A stretch of DNA of 64,000 nt from the NCBI RefSeq assembly GCF_042100115.1, contig NC_091273.1:2294001-2358000 (forward strand), in the 5' to 3' direction. The DNA is from Alternaria dauci (Eukaryota; Ascomycota; Dothideomycetes; Pleosporales; Pleosporaceae). The position numbers and the translations under genes are program-made. The notes below the pieces were generated by a model. It was not told the DNA's origin. It worked only from the letters and a program-made list of their open reading frames with translations, and did no database searches. This document shows, in pieces, positions 45,489 through 57,340 of this stretch (positions are counted from its first letter, which is position 1; every line of letters begins with the position of its first letter).

Positions 45489-48400
45489 TCATATCAGAGT
45501 GCATGTCTGCGGAACCCCATCTAAAACCTTTCCCGGTACATGGCCTGCTCCGACCCTTTCATACACTGTTAAACCATCTTGACCGGAAGTCTCTTTTGGT
45601 CTTATTACCAGTATGCAATGCTTCTTCTCCTCGATAGCCCACGAGCCTTTCTCGATACCCAGAACAATGGCCTTGAGCCCCAGTAGCTTGTCATCTTTTG
45701 GATCATCGAAAACGATGTGGCATCCGTGCTCCAACCCGTTAGGATATTTAAATCCTTGGGATTCTCCAATAAAAGCATTGCTGGGGGTTGACTCTACCGA
45801 ACATGGCCATGATGGTGATCGAATTTCTTTCCAGTCGAATCCCTTCCAGGTCAGGTGGAGGTAATCAATTCCACCAGAGACTGACATCCAAGACCAGGAC
45901 GGTACGCGCTCTCGATCATTTGGAAATGCGATTCGTTTTAGGTGTGACGTGTTTGATCCCCGAAGCCAAAGGAGACTGCGGCGGAGGAAGCCTTGGTTGC
46001 CTTGAGCATCCAAGATGCCGAATCCGCCTTTCACGCCCATCGTCCTAATAAGACGCTGCTGCAAGCCATCGATGGCTGTGGGTCGGTCATAGTCCGATGA
46101 TAGCTCGAGTCGAGAATACTGTTGGTATAGTTCTTGGAACCTGAGAATTCGTTCACCGTGTTTGGCTGGGTCGAGAATCTTGGGAAAGTCTGGATCTCCA
46201 AGTAAAGCAGCAAGCTGGCTAGTAAGTTGGCAACAGAGTCAGTATCCTTCTAAAGAACATCTAGGCTAGACGACGTTGGAATACGATACTCACTTTGTCA
46301 TTTTTATCATGGTTTCACATCGAACTCCATGGCCACACTCCCAGTACATTTGATGTTCGGTGAAGAAAACCGTTCTTCGAGCTAGGGCATGCTCCTGCAA
46401 GACCCATCCACGCTTGTGTAAAGCACCCTGCAGTACGTGATTTCGAAAATCTTCAATGAAGCTACACACGTAGATTGTCCCACCATTGCTGAAACGACTT
46501 CCGTAGTTCAGAGCGACAGACGTTCTTGCTACACGAGGCAGCAGAAACCCTGATCTCTGATCTTTGGCACAACTAGCGGCCAGAACGCAGTAAGCTCCAC
46601 TGTAAACATCTTCCATTCGCTTGGACTCATCACTGAAGTCCCCGTCTTTGCCTTGTATGATGCAGAGCGAGTCTATCCAGAGATACTTGTGGCCCAGAGC
46701 GCGAGTGACCTTGATGGCATCTTGAAATGTTCGGGGCAACGCCGTCATCTTCATTCCCTTCATATGACTGGAAAGATTCTTTCGGGTTGTAGAGAAAGGT
46801 AAAGAATCACCCCATCGGTAGGAAAGTGCGATCCAACTAACAGTGTTCTCGCCTTGCATCTCTTGAAGCTGGACGACATCCTCTCCGTCGTCTCCGACGT
46901 ATATGAGGCGAGTTGGCATTGTGGTAGTCGCGCTGGTCTCCGAAGACAAGTTTTTGGACGTTTTGCACGTGTGAGGGTGCATGTTATCGCAGTCATCAAG
47001 CCAGCTTCGTATAATGCTGAGATGCTGAGGCGTACCGGTGTTTGGAAGTTCAACAAGCCCGATCTGGATGTCATGTGCTCGGCTGTTAGGATCTGTTTCG
47101 GCAACAGCGGTGAGTATGTGATAGACGATCAAACTTCATAGCGCTGACTTACCATTGCTGCGGAGTAAGGTACACACAGGATGTTTCGCGTCGCTCATAC
47201 GCAAGATAGAACCCTCACGATAGAAACAAACCCCCTCGCACTCTGGGGAGGCATATCTACTGCCATCTCCCCATAATAAATTGCACAGATCACAGACTTT
47301 AGTCTCCGCGTTATGTTTCAGTGCCCGGGTTGTGTATGACATCCGAAAATTTGTATCTGGTAACCGCTTACCAAGCTCTTTACACTCTGTGCATAGTTTG
47401 GTTGGAGACGAGCTTTGAGGCGAACGAGCTCTGGTAGTTTCGTCTAAAGGAGGGAAGAGCTGCGCGGCGAATACATTGTCTATTTCGAACTGCCAGTCCT
47501 CTGGATCCAACGACGGATGCCCATAGTCGATCTCATAAGTTGGAGGAGTGCCAAGAGTGGTTGCATTGGATATCCGAGAGCCAGAAGGTGGCAGCAAACG
47601 AGAGGATTTGTCAGTGTCAACTGGCGCGGGTCTTGGGTCCTGAAACCGTTCCCAGTAACGGCCTTTTCTCTGGACTTGGAGGATGCGACCTAAACGTCCC
47701 TTGAGCTCACTTGCACGAAGTCTGACATTTGATTTTGGTTCCCGGTCTTGCATTCCAGTTCGTTCCGTAAATGATTGTTCGATGACATTGATTGAAGGAG
47801 TGATGCCATGCGTGTTCAAAGTCGCATCAACGTCATCAAGCTTTGGGAGCTCTGGCGCAATGACTTCGATCGTTGGATGCAAACCATGCTCATCTGAAGA
47901 CACCTGGGTATCAGCAAGCTCTGTAGACCTCGCCTTGATGTTCTGCGGTGGATCGCCATCAGCCTGAAATACGGCGCCACCGCCCTCGGGAAGGTCAACA
48001 ACTAATAGCCCCGTGCGGACAATTTGAAGAAGATCCCCAAGAGCCGTCTCTTCTGAGCGGCACAAGGCGTCCTTCGACATTTGTTCTATCCAGTGTTCTA
48101 CCACGCCATGTACCTTTGCGATTCCAGTAACGTGATTGCGCTCGTAGAAGAAGTAGCCAGTACCGTACGTTCCCAAGTTACTATTGTTGAACTTCTTGAG
48201 TCCCTCGGTATCATACAGATACCAGATGATACACTCGAGGATGATACAGCCGAAACCCCAAAGGTCGTATAACCGGGAACGCTTAGCAGGAACTTTCCCT
48301 AGTCCTGGCCGATGTAGTTCAGTCTCAGGGGGTTCGTAGCGTCTCGTACCATACCCAGCAGTGGTATACACGTGGCGCAAGGAAGTCACTTCCTTGTGAA

Positions 48401-49726
48401 TCTTTGCCTCACCCCAATCACCGATTTTGAGTGTGCCGTAGGAGCCAGTGACGTCGCGGAACCAGAGGATATTGGCCGGCTTCAGATCTCCATGGCGGCA
48501 CACTGCGTCATGAGCAGCGGTGAGCGCTTTTGCGAGGCCATAGAATTGCTCTATCAACCATTCCATCAATTTGGCCGTCCGCGCAAGTCCAGGTTGCTGA
48601 TTCCAAAAGTCGTCAAGATTTCCGCCATGGGCCCATTCAAACAAGAGAAAGTATTCCAGATCATCCGGCGTACCCCGTTGGAAAGACGTCAGAAACCGAA
48701 CGATGTGATCCTTCTCGAGCGAGTTCATCATTTCAAGAGCGTCGACTTCTCTTCGCACATCAGCGGCAACATTTTTCCCGCCTTTCCTAAAAGCTTTCAC
48801 AGCAACCACGCATGGCTCGCTTGGGACCTACACCGGTCAGTTGCTTTAGATGGGAAAAGTTATAGAGAATGGGTTGAACACACCGGATTGAGTGATTCCT
48901 CGTAATGCGCATGATGAATTGTGTACTGACGAACAATGCCATGCGCTCCACTTCCCTTGATTGTGCTCTCGCCAATAAAAGGGATCGGGTAGCGTTCGTT
49001 GAAATGGTCGTTCTGTTGTTTCGCTAAGAGTTCTGGAGCCAAGAACTTCCACTGGGCTTCCTCAAAAGCATTGATGGAACTCACATCCCATATGCGATCT
49101 CCGGCTACGCTTTGGTTGCTACGACCGCTTTCCATACGCGAGAAGTCATGGTTCTCCGAATCGTTCTTCAGTTGATCTCCGGACCATGCTGATATAGGCA
49201 GATTGCGATCTGTGAAATTGTGTTCCATGAAGAGCTTCATTGCTGCATGAAGCTCGCCGTGTCCTATGTGGATTAAGATAAGGAGGAGCATCCTGGAATT
49301 TTTCAGGGTGTAAATAGCGAGTGCTCGGTCGTCTGAGCTTGCATCGTTCGGTTCTATTTCCATGAGTTCGAGCACGGTATCAGCTTGGTCTTCTCTGCTG
49401 CGGCCTCGATGGATATTGAAGTTCGGCAATATGTCTTCAAGCACATCTCGTGGGATGAACGCTTTGTTCTTCGTCTTTTCAAACATGCTTGACACCGACG
49501 CAACAGCAATGTTGTTTCTTATTAATTTGGCAAAAGCAGGCTTGGTCCTTGAGCTAAGCGAAGAGCTGGTTTTGCAGTGGGGGCTTCTTGTATGCTTGCT
49601 GTCAGTTTCTACCACCTGCTTGCCATGTTTCACTTCCTCTTTTTGTTCTGAGGGGTTGAAAGTATACATGTTTTCCTCTTTGCCGCCTGTTCTTGGATCG
49701 ATGACGTCTGTTTCCGATCGCACCAT
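45489..49726 (-). CDS. Protein kinase-HET domain fusion protein
   Basis: Four exons, 49726-48884, 48827-47153, 47092-46294 and 46218-45489, give 1348 residues; all three junctions keep the frame. Residues 1-90 are disordered. About 95-250 form a conserved helical module (FIPRDVLEDILPNF, MLLLILIHIGHGELHAAMKL). The kinase spans about 250-560: glycine loop KGSGAHGIVRQ, VVAVKAF lysine, RREVDALEMM, catalytic CRHGDLKPANILW, KIGDWGEAK (DWG in place of DFG) and TRRYEPPE. A linker leads at about 758 to LCTECK and KVCDLCNLLWG, the Cys lead of HET proteins. The HET domain follows at about 926 (SWIALSYRWGDS, LWIDSLCIIQGKDGDF). The last 240 residues are a HET-type C-terminus. I infer a kinase-controlled cell-death protein. 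Confidence 0.88.
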
Positions 49727-51357
49727 AGCCGTTTTGCTTTGGTCAGACCGTTCGAAATGTACAAATGCGCTTGCGAAAGGCTGCGACGAGGCTAGCAGTA
49801 ATTGCAATTAGGGACTGAACCAAATACTTGAATGCCACAAGACGAACACATAAAAGCTTCGGGTGTAAGGCATTCGACCATGCCCACATGGCACTACGGC
49901 ATCCCGAGATAAGCCATCATTTGCGGTTTGTCGCATCCGTGGTGGTGGATTCACCGGAACCTGACTTGCGCATCGCGGCAGAGGAAAACATCGGCATTGG
50001 GTGCGCGCTTGAACCAACATGCCTGTGATGATGTGGGCAATTTGCCTTGCGATATGAGATGAGGCTCAGCTTTGCGAATCAACAGTCAAGAATCCGACTA
50101 GCGAGGATGTCAGGATAACGACATGCATACATCGGTGATCAAGCGCATATGGAAATTATTGTGGCTGGACTTGACGTGCAGGCCAGAGAATCAAGTGGCT
50201 GTCATAGGCTCTGGAAAGAAGGCAGCGGTAAGGCAAGGTGTAGCGGCAAGCCGGAAGCGGAACGAAGGACGCCCGGTGTGGCAAATGTGGGATCCAGGCT
50301 AGAGTCCTCCCACCATCTCCTACGCGACATGCTGGAGCAATACAGTCCTATCCCTGGTTAACATGCGTGGCGTCTTTTGAACCCCTTGTAAGCGAATAGA
50401 GAGGTGTAGATAAAGCCCCCATAAAGAACGAAACGCTCTACCTCCCAGGCTAAGTAACCTTTTCCTTAGTTTCCTTCCTTTGCAGGGTATAAACACCGCT
50501 AATATAGCAAGAGATTAGGTGTGTAGTCTAGTAGAGGTATAGAGCAAATAGCACCGGAGAATCTTATGAGAATAGGTACCTAGATACGGTACGCATCTCA
50601 ACCAGGTATAGGACGTATGACTGCCAATGAAGGGGACAATTTTCCTGATCTCCATTGCGCGCCAATGTTCTTATTGGAGGATCGCAATTTTGATTATGCT
50701 TGACCACCATCACGGTGAGCAATACTGCGAAAGGTTTCGCTAAGAGGTAGCTACAGATACTGTTCCAGTACTCAGATAGACAAGGTACAAAGTCGCAAAC
50801 TCGAACAACAGGAGCTGCTTAAACAGGACTCGAAGATTCCCAGATAAGATATCACTGTTCATACTCGAATCTGCCATCTGGCGAACTAAACGGTACCCAC
50901 CACACAGAATATGATCATGGAATGACTGGTCCATCTGACCGTCCTCGAGTATGGGCCTCCGAAAGTTGGACTCTGATAGAATCCATCCACACCACCTCGT
51001 ATTAGATAGGTACCTACCTAGGTACCTAGGTATGTCAGCACATGGTCTCAGCTGAAATAAGCCATCCCCCAAGGAGAGACTCACTTTGCCTAATCCGGAC
51101 GCGCCACCATACACTAGGTATGCCCGGATCTGCCCCAGAAGTTGACATGAACGAGAAATCGGGAGTGATTCTCCTCCAGTCCTATAAACCACTGGCTCTC
51201 AGCAACCACAACACTAACCACACAATCGAATGATCTCGGGCTCGGATCTCTCGACTCAGATACTACCTAGGTATTAGGAGACTGCGACAGACCCCCACTT
51301 GTTGACTGCAAGATATGACCGAACATACTGGTCAAAACTTGGAAAAGCGTGAGCAGC
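49727..51357. other. Divergent intergenic region between the two kinase genes
   Basis: About 1.6 kb separates the divergent starts of the kinase-HET fusion and the second kinase. It contains an overlapping pair of TACCTAGGTA palindromes at 51015-51032, another at 51264-51273 and a one-mismatch copy near 50577. Only short open frames occur. Both promoters must lie here, so co-regulation is possible. Confidence 0.5.
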
Positions 51358-53778
51358 ATGGCAACGTACAAAGATACCCACTTGGTCCACTCAGATGAAA
51401 GTACAACAGAGGGAATCATAGCGGGATCCATTGATGAAAATGGTGGTCGAAATCATGCTGCTAGACATTCATTCGCGGGACAAACCGTACTTCAAGGCAA
51501 GCGACTGTTATAGGTTTACGATGTTGGGCTCTTTCTAACAAACAAAAGCGCCTGGTGGGGTTCGCAGCGCCACGCAGAGTAATGTAGTGGAGCCGGCCAG
51601 AGGAGCTGCAGCAGGGAATCAAACACATGATGGAAACGAAAGTCTATCATCTGGCCCAAAGCCTATAACGCCTCGTATTAGCAGACGCTTTCTCGACCGG
51701 ATGTATCCAAGAGAAAAGCGTGTGAACGGCCATAGAAAGACACAATCGGAAAGCAATGCCAGACAAAAGGCCACGATAAACTTCGAGAGCGGACAACAGC
51801 GACCGAGAAACCGCTCCGTCGTCGATGCTCCCTCTTTGAGGGTAAAAAAACAGCAGCAACTCGATCAAGAGAGTGCGGCCAAGAACACACCGCCACAAGA
51901 ACCCGAAAGAACTAGCGAACGGATACAAACTCTCGTTTTTGATCCGTCGCGCCTCGACCATCAGCTCATAACAGCTCTGAAATACGATTCTTCTACTGGT
52001 GGAAAGTTTGTGCCAAAAGGCGACCTCGACAGACTCGTCACGCAGGAGCTGCTGGTCCGCGAACTATCAAGAAAGGAATACCTTGCGAAGAAGATATTAC
52101 GCCGGCCTTGGCTGTCATCGAACAAATATGTTCGAGTCGAACCATTGATTGAATATGAGCACACACGACATGGGCAGGCCGGGTCGATAGGGGGCACGAC
52201 GACTCAACTTGAGGGGCTACGCTACCAGAAAATCTTTGCGATTCTGATGTTCATTGGCAGACAAAACAAGCTAAGGGCTTTCGTTAAGGAGCGAGTTTGC
52301 GATTCAGATCTTCCTCTCGAGAGTAAAGACTTCGAGTTGCGCCGCCGTGATAGTTTCCGGCCAGCCTTGAGATGTCTCAAAGAAGTCAGTGACATCGAGC
52401 AATTTTTGACCAACCAATGGCGGGTTCTTGCGCGCGAATTCCACAAAACAGACGGTCAAATACATCCGCACTTCAAAGCAGCTCTGGACGAAGTTTTGCC
52501 CTTCACATTGTGGGAAAATACGGGACGTCAGGGCGCGTCCGGTAAGGTTTACAAAGCTGAGATACATCAAGATCATCACAACTTCGACAAGCGAGAGGCA
52601 AGTTGGCTTTGTTGCATTCCTCGTGCCGACTAACGGCCTGTTCAGATTCCCAATAACGTGGTCGCTGTGAAGAAGATCCGCAGCGTCAATCCTGAAGCGT
52701 TTCACGAACTTCGTGTGCTTCGAAACTTGGGCAAGAAGCGACATGTCCACAACCACCTGTTGCCTTTGGTCGCGATTTATGAGCAGCATGATTTCCTCCA
52801 TCTGATACTCCCGTGGGCCGAAGCGGATCTCCATCAATACTGGGAAATGAAAGACCCAACATCGTTTGATGAGAACACCGAGCTTTCTACTTGGATGAAG
52901 CAACAGTGTTGTGGCATGGCTGAGGCGGTCTCCCAGATACATCGTTACAAGACGACATCTGATACATCGATGCTTTCCAACAACACCTCCTTAAGGCGAG
53001 AAGTCAAGTCTACACAATTCTTTAAAACCCTCTTCGGCCGGCACGGCGATATCAAACCTACAAACATCCTCTGGTTTCCCGATAAATCGTCTGAGAAGTG
53101 CCTTGGAACTCTAAAGCTCTCTGACTTTGGAACCGCGCGTTTTACCGTTGAAGAACGAACCCCTATACAACACGGGTACACCATACCATATTCAAGATCC
53201 TATCGATCGCCGGAATGCCAACTGCCTGGTGGAGTGGTTAGCAGTCAATGTGATGTTTGGGCGCTGGGATGTATTTTCCTGGAGTTCGTATGCTGGTACA
53301 TTGGCGGGTACAAACTTCTGCGTGAGTTCGAACGTGAACGTTCTTATGCAGGCTACTTCGAGGGGTCATCATTCTTCTTCTTCAAGCCCGGAGACGATAC
53401 GCAATGTGACACGATAGGACTCAAAGCGCCAGTGATCAAGGTAAGAGTTCCTGTGCATTAATTGGAATTTCGGAAGCATGACTGATTACTGACCCTCAGA
53501 TGATGGAGAAGTTGCAGGAAAGCTTGAAATTAGAGAATGCGTCGAATGGACCATTGCGAGATATTCTACATGCTGTGGAAGACGGCATGCTCGTAATCTT
53601 ATACGATGGTGCTGATGGCGGGAACAGACTCGATGGCACTGACAACCCTACTTCCTTTGGCCTCCTCAGAGTGCAACAACCAACAAATCGTCGTCGTAAA
53701 AGCGCTGGCAATATTGCCCGTGACCTGGGGTCAATTTTAGAATCTCCTAAAGAGGAAGTGAGAGAGGTGTCTTGGTAA
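51358..53778 (+). CDS. Protein kinase related to the kinase half of the fusion
   Basis: Modelled as four exons, 51358-51496, 51588-52597, 52646-53440 and 53500-53778, giving 740 residues. Exon one is less certain; without it translation would start at 51701. The first two introns use GC donors (AAG|GCAAGC and GAG|GCAAGT). Residues about 115-350 resemble the module of the fusion protein (KFVPKGDLDRLVT, KIFAILMFIGRQNKLRAFVK, WENTGRQGASGKVYKAEI). The kinase runs about 355-650: NNVVAVKKIRS, an insert before GRHGDIKPTNILWF, KLSDFGTARF and SYRSPECQLPG, then WALGCIFLEFVCWYIGG. All catalytic residues are present. The C-terminus ends EREVSW-like acidic residues. Probably the partner or paralogue of the neighbouring fusion. 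Confidence 0.82.
52598..52645 (+). other. GC-AG intron in the kinase gene
   Basis: The exon ends GAG and the intron begins GCAAGT, the strict consensus of GC-AG introns. It ends TTCAG. Only this 48-bp excision joins FDKRE to IPNNVVAVKK, placing the glycine loop and the catalytic lysine in one frame. No GT donor nearby keeps the frame. Confidence 0.8.
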
Positions 53779-54085
53779 TTTCAAGCATCAAATTGCCATA
53801 TACAAACAGTGTACCAGCAGATCAGTGGCCAGGTGGTTAACAACTAGCGAATCCCTGCTGTTATATGGTTTTGCTTGTTTTCCAACATGATGGAGGTGAA
53901 AGGGGTTGAGATGTTTTGGAGGCCAAGTATTGACCGAGCAGCAACTGTACAAATCTATTCATCGCTTTAGGCTCTTAGTGTTAATTGTGTTTTTTATCGC
54001 TCAATCCTTAGCCAAAAGTGAAGCTCAGTTGTCGATTATGGATCTGGTATATCATGAATTGTACGTAGCCATCCAACTACACACT

Positions 54086-55194
54086 CTAGAAAGACAGTGT
54101 CTGTCCCGCCTCCTTGGTAACAGCGGCCTTGACATTCGCGCTTCCCAGTAGCGCATAAGTATAAGGAAAACTTTGCGCATTGAGCTTACCCAGGGGTGCT
54201 GTGTTAGCACTCTGGCCACCGAACAGTACGTCCTGTACGACTGCATATCCATCTTGCGCACTACTCTCCGTGTAGACCATCTTCTTTCCGCTATTCTCGA
54301 AGACGGAGCTTTGAACAAGAGCCTGCGCGCCCATGCGGGTGTTGACGCCCGTGGACTGCTCGTTGTAGTAGTTGTTGAAGATATGCGCTGTGCCGAAACG
54401 GAGCAGTGGGCCGCGGCTGTCGACGCGGTAGAAGTGGTTGTTTGCATATGTGACGCGGAGGTGGCCAGTGTCTTCGGCGGCATTCTTGTCGGAGTGGCCT
54501 ACGAGAGTGCCTTTGGACTGTTTCGTGTTAGCTGTTGTCCAACATTGCAGAAAGATGTCAGATATCGCACGTACATGGTTGTGGAAGTAAGTATTGGAGA
54601 TGGTGACAAAGTCGGCAGCGTGCGAAAGGTCGACCAAGCCGTCGTAGGTGTCTTTGCCCACAGTCTCATCACCGGAGTAGTCGCAATGATCGACCCATAC
54701 ATTGGTAGAGAGCTGAATGGTAGTGGCGTCGCCGTATGCAGCAAGCACTTTGCTGAACTTCATGTTGCGCACGATGACATTCTTCTGACCCAGAATCGTG
54801 AGGCCGATGCCAGTGAGGGCTGCAGATTGTTAGTCACGGATGCAGGGAGATAGATAGTTATCAAGGGCATACAGCTTCCAGTCTTCCCAATGATGGTCTT
54901 GTCCGAGCCGACCTGGACCTTTGCGGCACCGCTGATGGCTCCTTGGACGACAATGTTCAAAGGCCCAGTGGAGTTGGCCGCAGCCGAGAGCTGGGGTAAA
55001 GTGCTGACGGTGGTAGTCGGCCCACCAGCTCCGCCTTTGGTGCCTCCATTTGCCATCGCATAGCCGATGTTGGCAGCATCTGTAATGCTGGCTCTCTTCT
55101 CTAAGGCCCTCGCCGGTTCTTCCTGGATAGTTGGAGTAGGGGATGCTGTGACCGCGGCTACCGCAAGAAAGGCAAGAGAGGTAGAGAGCTTCAT
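54086..55194 (-). CDS. Secreted pectate lyase (PL1)
   Basis: Three exons, 55194-54873, 54819-54575 and 54517-54086, give 332 residues. A signal peptide (MKLSTSLAFLAVAAVTASP) precedes a pro-like segment. The parallel beta-helix shows the PL1 hallmarks KTIIGKTGSSLTGIGLTILG, NVIVRNMKFSKV, VWVDHCDYSGDE, HAADFVTISNTYFHNH, LVGHSDKNAAEDTGHLRVTY and YRVDSRGPLLRFGTAHIFNN. Calcium-binding Asp/Glu and the catalytic-region Arg are visible. It cleaves polygalacturonan by beta-elimination outside the cell, which fits a plant-associated or saprotrophic fungus. Both introns restore the frame. Confidence 0.95.
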
Positions 55195-55908
55195 GATTAG
55201 TGTTGTTGGGATGCAGTATTGTCTTCTGCTAGAGATTATACGAACCTACCGAAGCTGCATTATGTATATGCCATCGGCGTTTGAGCCGCAACAATTGTTG
55301 CTGTTCATCTCCGCAAAGTCCAAAGAGTGGCTTGTTTTCTGACAACTTAATATACATGATGAATGCTCTTAGGTGGGATTCGATGGCAAAGCGCGTCGCG
55401 GGAGCATCCGCATGCACCAGGCACAGTGTGTCTTTCCACATGACCAATGTGTGGCTCGATACGGTAGCTCAAACGAGTATCATGGCTATAGCCGAGTACT
55501 GGCTGATGTATGCGAAACATCTTGGGCGCGGAGAAACCTCTGGTTGGAGGAAGTTGAAAAGCCCCGACGACCCCAGATTTATGTTTGCCTAATATCGAGA
55601 GGTAGAGTCTGGGGAAAGGGTTAGCTCTGGAGAATGTTGCGGGGAAGGTTCTTCCTTGGTAGTTATCTTGGAATTATGCATTAGGGAATGAGGCGCATGA
55701 TCGCGTTTGACGCTGTTTCAAGTTAGTTCTCGGCGACTTCAGCAATGTACTCAAGCGTGCAATATATGAGTCGATATTTACGAGATCTGGAGACGGTTAA
55801 CAGCATTTTGGAACAGTGTCGTTAGGTTTGAGGACGTGCCTATAAACTGCGGCCTGATTGACCGCGACACTTTGTGAATACGACCACGAGTACAGACAAC
55901 CTCCATCC
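55195..55908. other. Pectate lyase upstream region
   Basis: About 715 bp with the presumed pectate lyase promoter. I found no convincing coding exon; a plus-strand frame at 55281-55592 looks non-coding. Confidence 0.45.
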
Positions 55909-56550
55909 CTAGCTCCAACGATGTCTCTGATACTCAGCATTTGTTCCACCAACCATGATGTTTGCATTCCCGTTGGCTACTGCAAATCCTGCGCAGCTTC
56001 CGTCAGGTCTCGTGCAGCCGTCGATGACTGCTAAGATCCCTACCGCCACATCGATGCTGTCTGGTGTGTCAGATGGTCTCCCCGACGGTTGGCCGGGCAT
56101 ACCAGTAGCTACTCTCGTGGCCTCCTGTTCGGCCTATACCCACGACAACAGTATCGATTCCATGCCAACACAACGCTCTCGCCTCCCTGTTCTCGAACTC
56201 GCAGGGCGTTCTGCCAAGGTTCCGAAGATATTTGTAGCAGACAATAAGATTGTCAACGCTAGTGTAAGCGCCGTCTTCTGGTCCGCATACCAGTTCATTA
56301 TCCGAGGTGGCTGTCTGAACTGTGGAGTGTTATGTCAAGTCGCCTCTGAGTGCACGGCATGAGTACGAGTCTTACCAGTTGAACCTCTTGGCAACGGCAA
56401 CTCATATAGGTCAGCTGGAGTCAGGTTAAGAGATGCCAGCGACGGAAGCCCTGGACCCGGGATGACCTCAGGCCGACTGTATGGAATTACAGCCGCATGG
56501 ATGGTCAACGTCAATAAAACTAGGACTTGGGAAAACGTCGTATAAAGCAT
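55909..56550 (-). CDS. Small secreted Cys-containing protein
   Basis: Three exons, 56550-56376, 56319-56103 and 56056-55909, give 179 residues. The start MLYTTFSQVLVLLTLTIHAA gives a clear signal peptide; an ATG 43 codons upstream would bury it. The mature part has CGPEDGAYTSVDNLIVCYKY, TPCEFENREARALCWHG, DTVVVGIGRTGGHESSYC and a last exon with DGCTRPDGSCAGFAVANG. Six or more Cys suggest disulphide bonds. I do not recognise the family. The third exon acceptor is a CCAGACAG pair; only the second AG avoids a stop. It may be an effector or a wall-associated protein, which is speculation. Confidence 0.7.
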
Positions 56551-57340
56551 AATGGAGAATAAAAGCCTTAGTGTTTCCAGACTTTCTTTCGCTTGTTCAG
56601 ACGGGGAAAGAGATATATCTGCATACGAATATCCCTCATGCAACATCGCCCTGTTCGTCAACTTGTTGATTGCGTCCATTGTAGGTGCTTCCCGTAGGAC
56701 TCCATATCTGCTTGCCTACACATGGCATACATTACTCCGGGAACGGTTCGTGCTGATTAGTGTGACCTACCAATCAGCATAACTTAGCAGGTTTGATAGA
56801 GTCTTTCTGCGGACTCGTTGGACAGCATGATCGGCTGCGTGCGCCCAAGGTTATCAGCTGTAAGCCCCAGCATTGACAACTCATGCGATCACGGGCCGGT
56901 ACATGCTCGTGGGACAATGCGCAAACCGTCTTGAACAAACCCTGCCATGACGGCCGGTTCATGTAGTGCTATTGGTCTGCTCATGTCTCGCGTGATTGTG
57001 TATGGTTGCAGTTGTCGCGAACGGCACCATGTCGTAGCGGTAACACGAGCCCAGCCCCAGGATGTCCACCCGATTGGTTTCAAAGCGGAAACTGGCTGGA
57101 GAGGGCGTCCGACCTGTCATCGAACGCAAAGTCGATCCAGCATACGTTCGGGTACGAGAGTGAGTGCGGACTTGAATCTCCGAGAATAATCCAGTATGTC
57201 GACAACGTAAGCTCATTCCTTGAAAGTCTGGAAATTAGTCGCTCCCTGCAAAGAATAAAACGCGTGTTGTCAACTGAAAAAATGTCATCGTAATGCAACA
57301 GAAGGCACAGATACAGTGCATGTGCTATATCACCATGTTT
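56551..57340. other. Intergenic region between the secreted protein and FAD1
   Basis: About 790 bp. It should contain the secreted-protein promoter and the FAD1 3' UTR. Several overlapping short frames occur on both strands, none with recognisable content. Confidence 0.4.
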
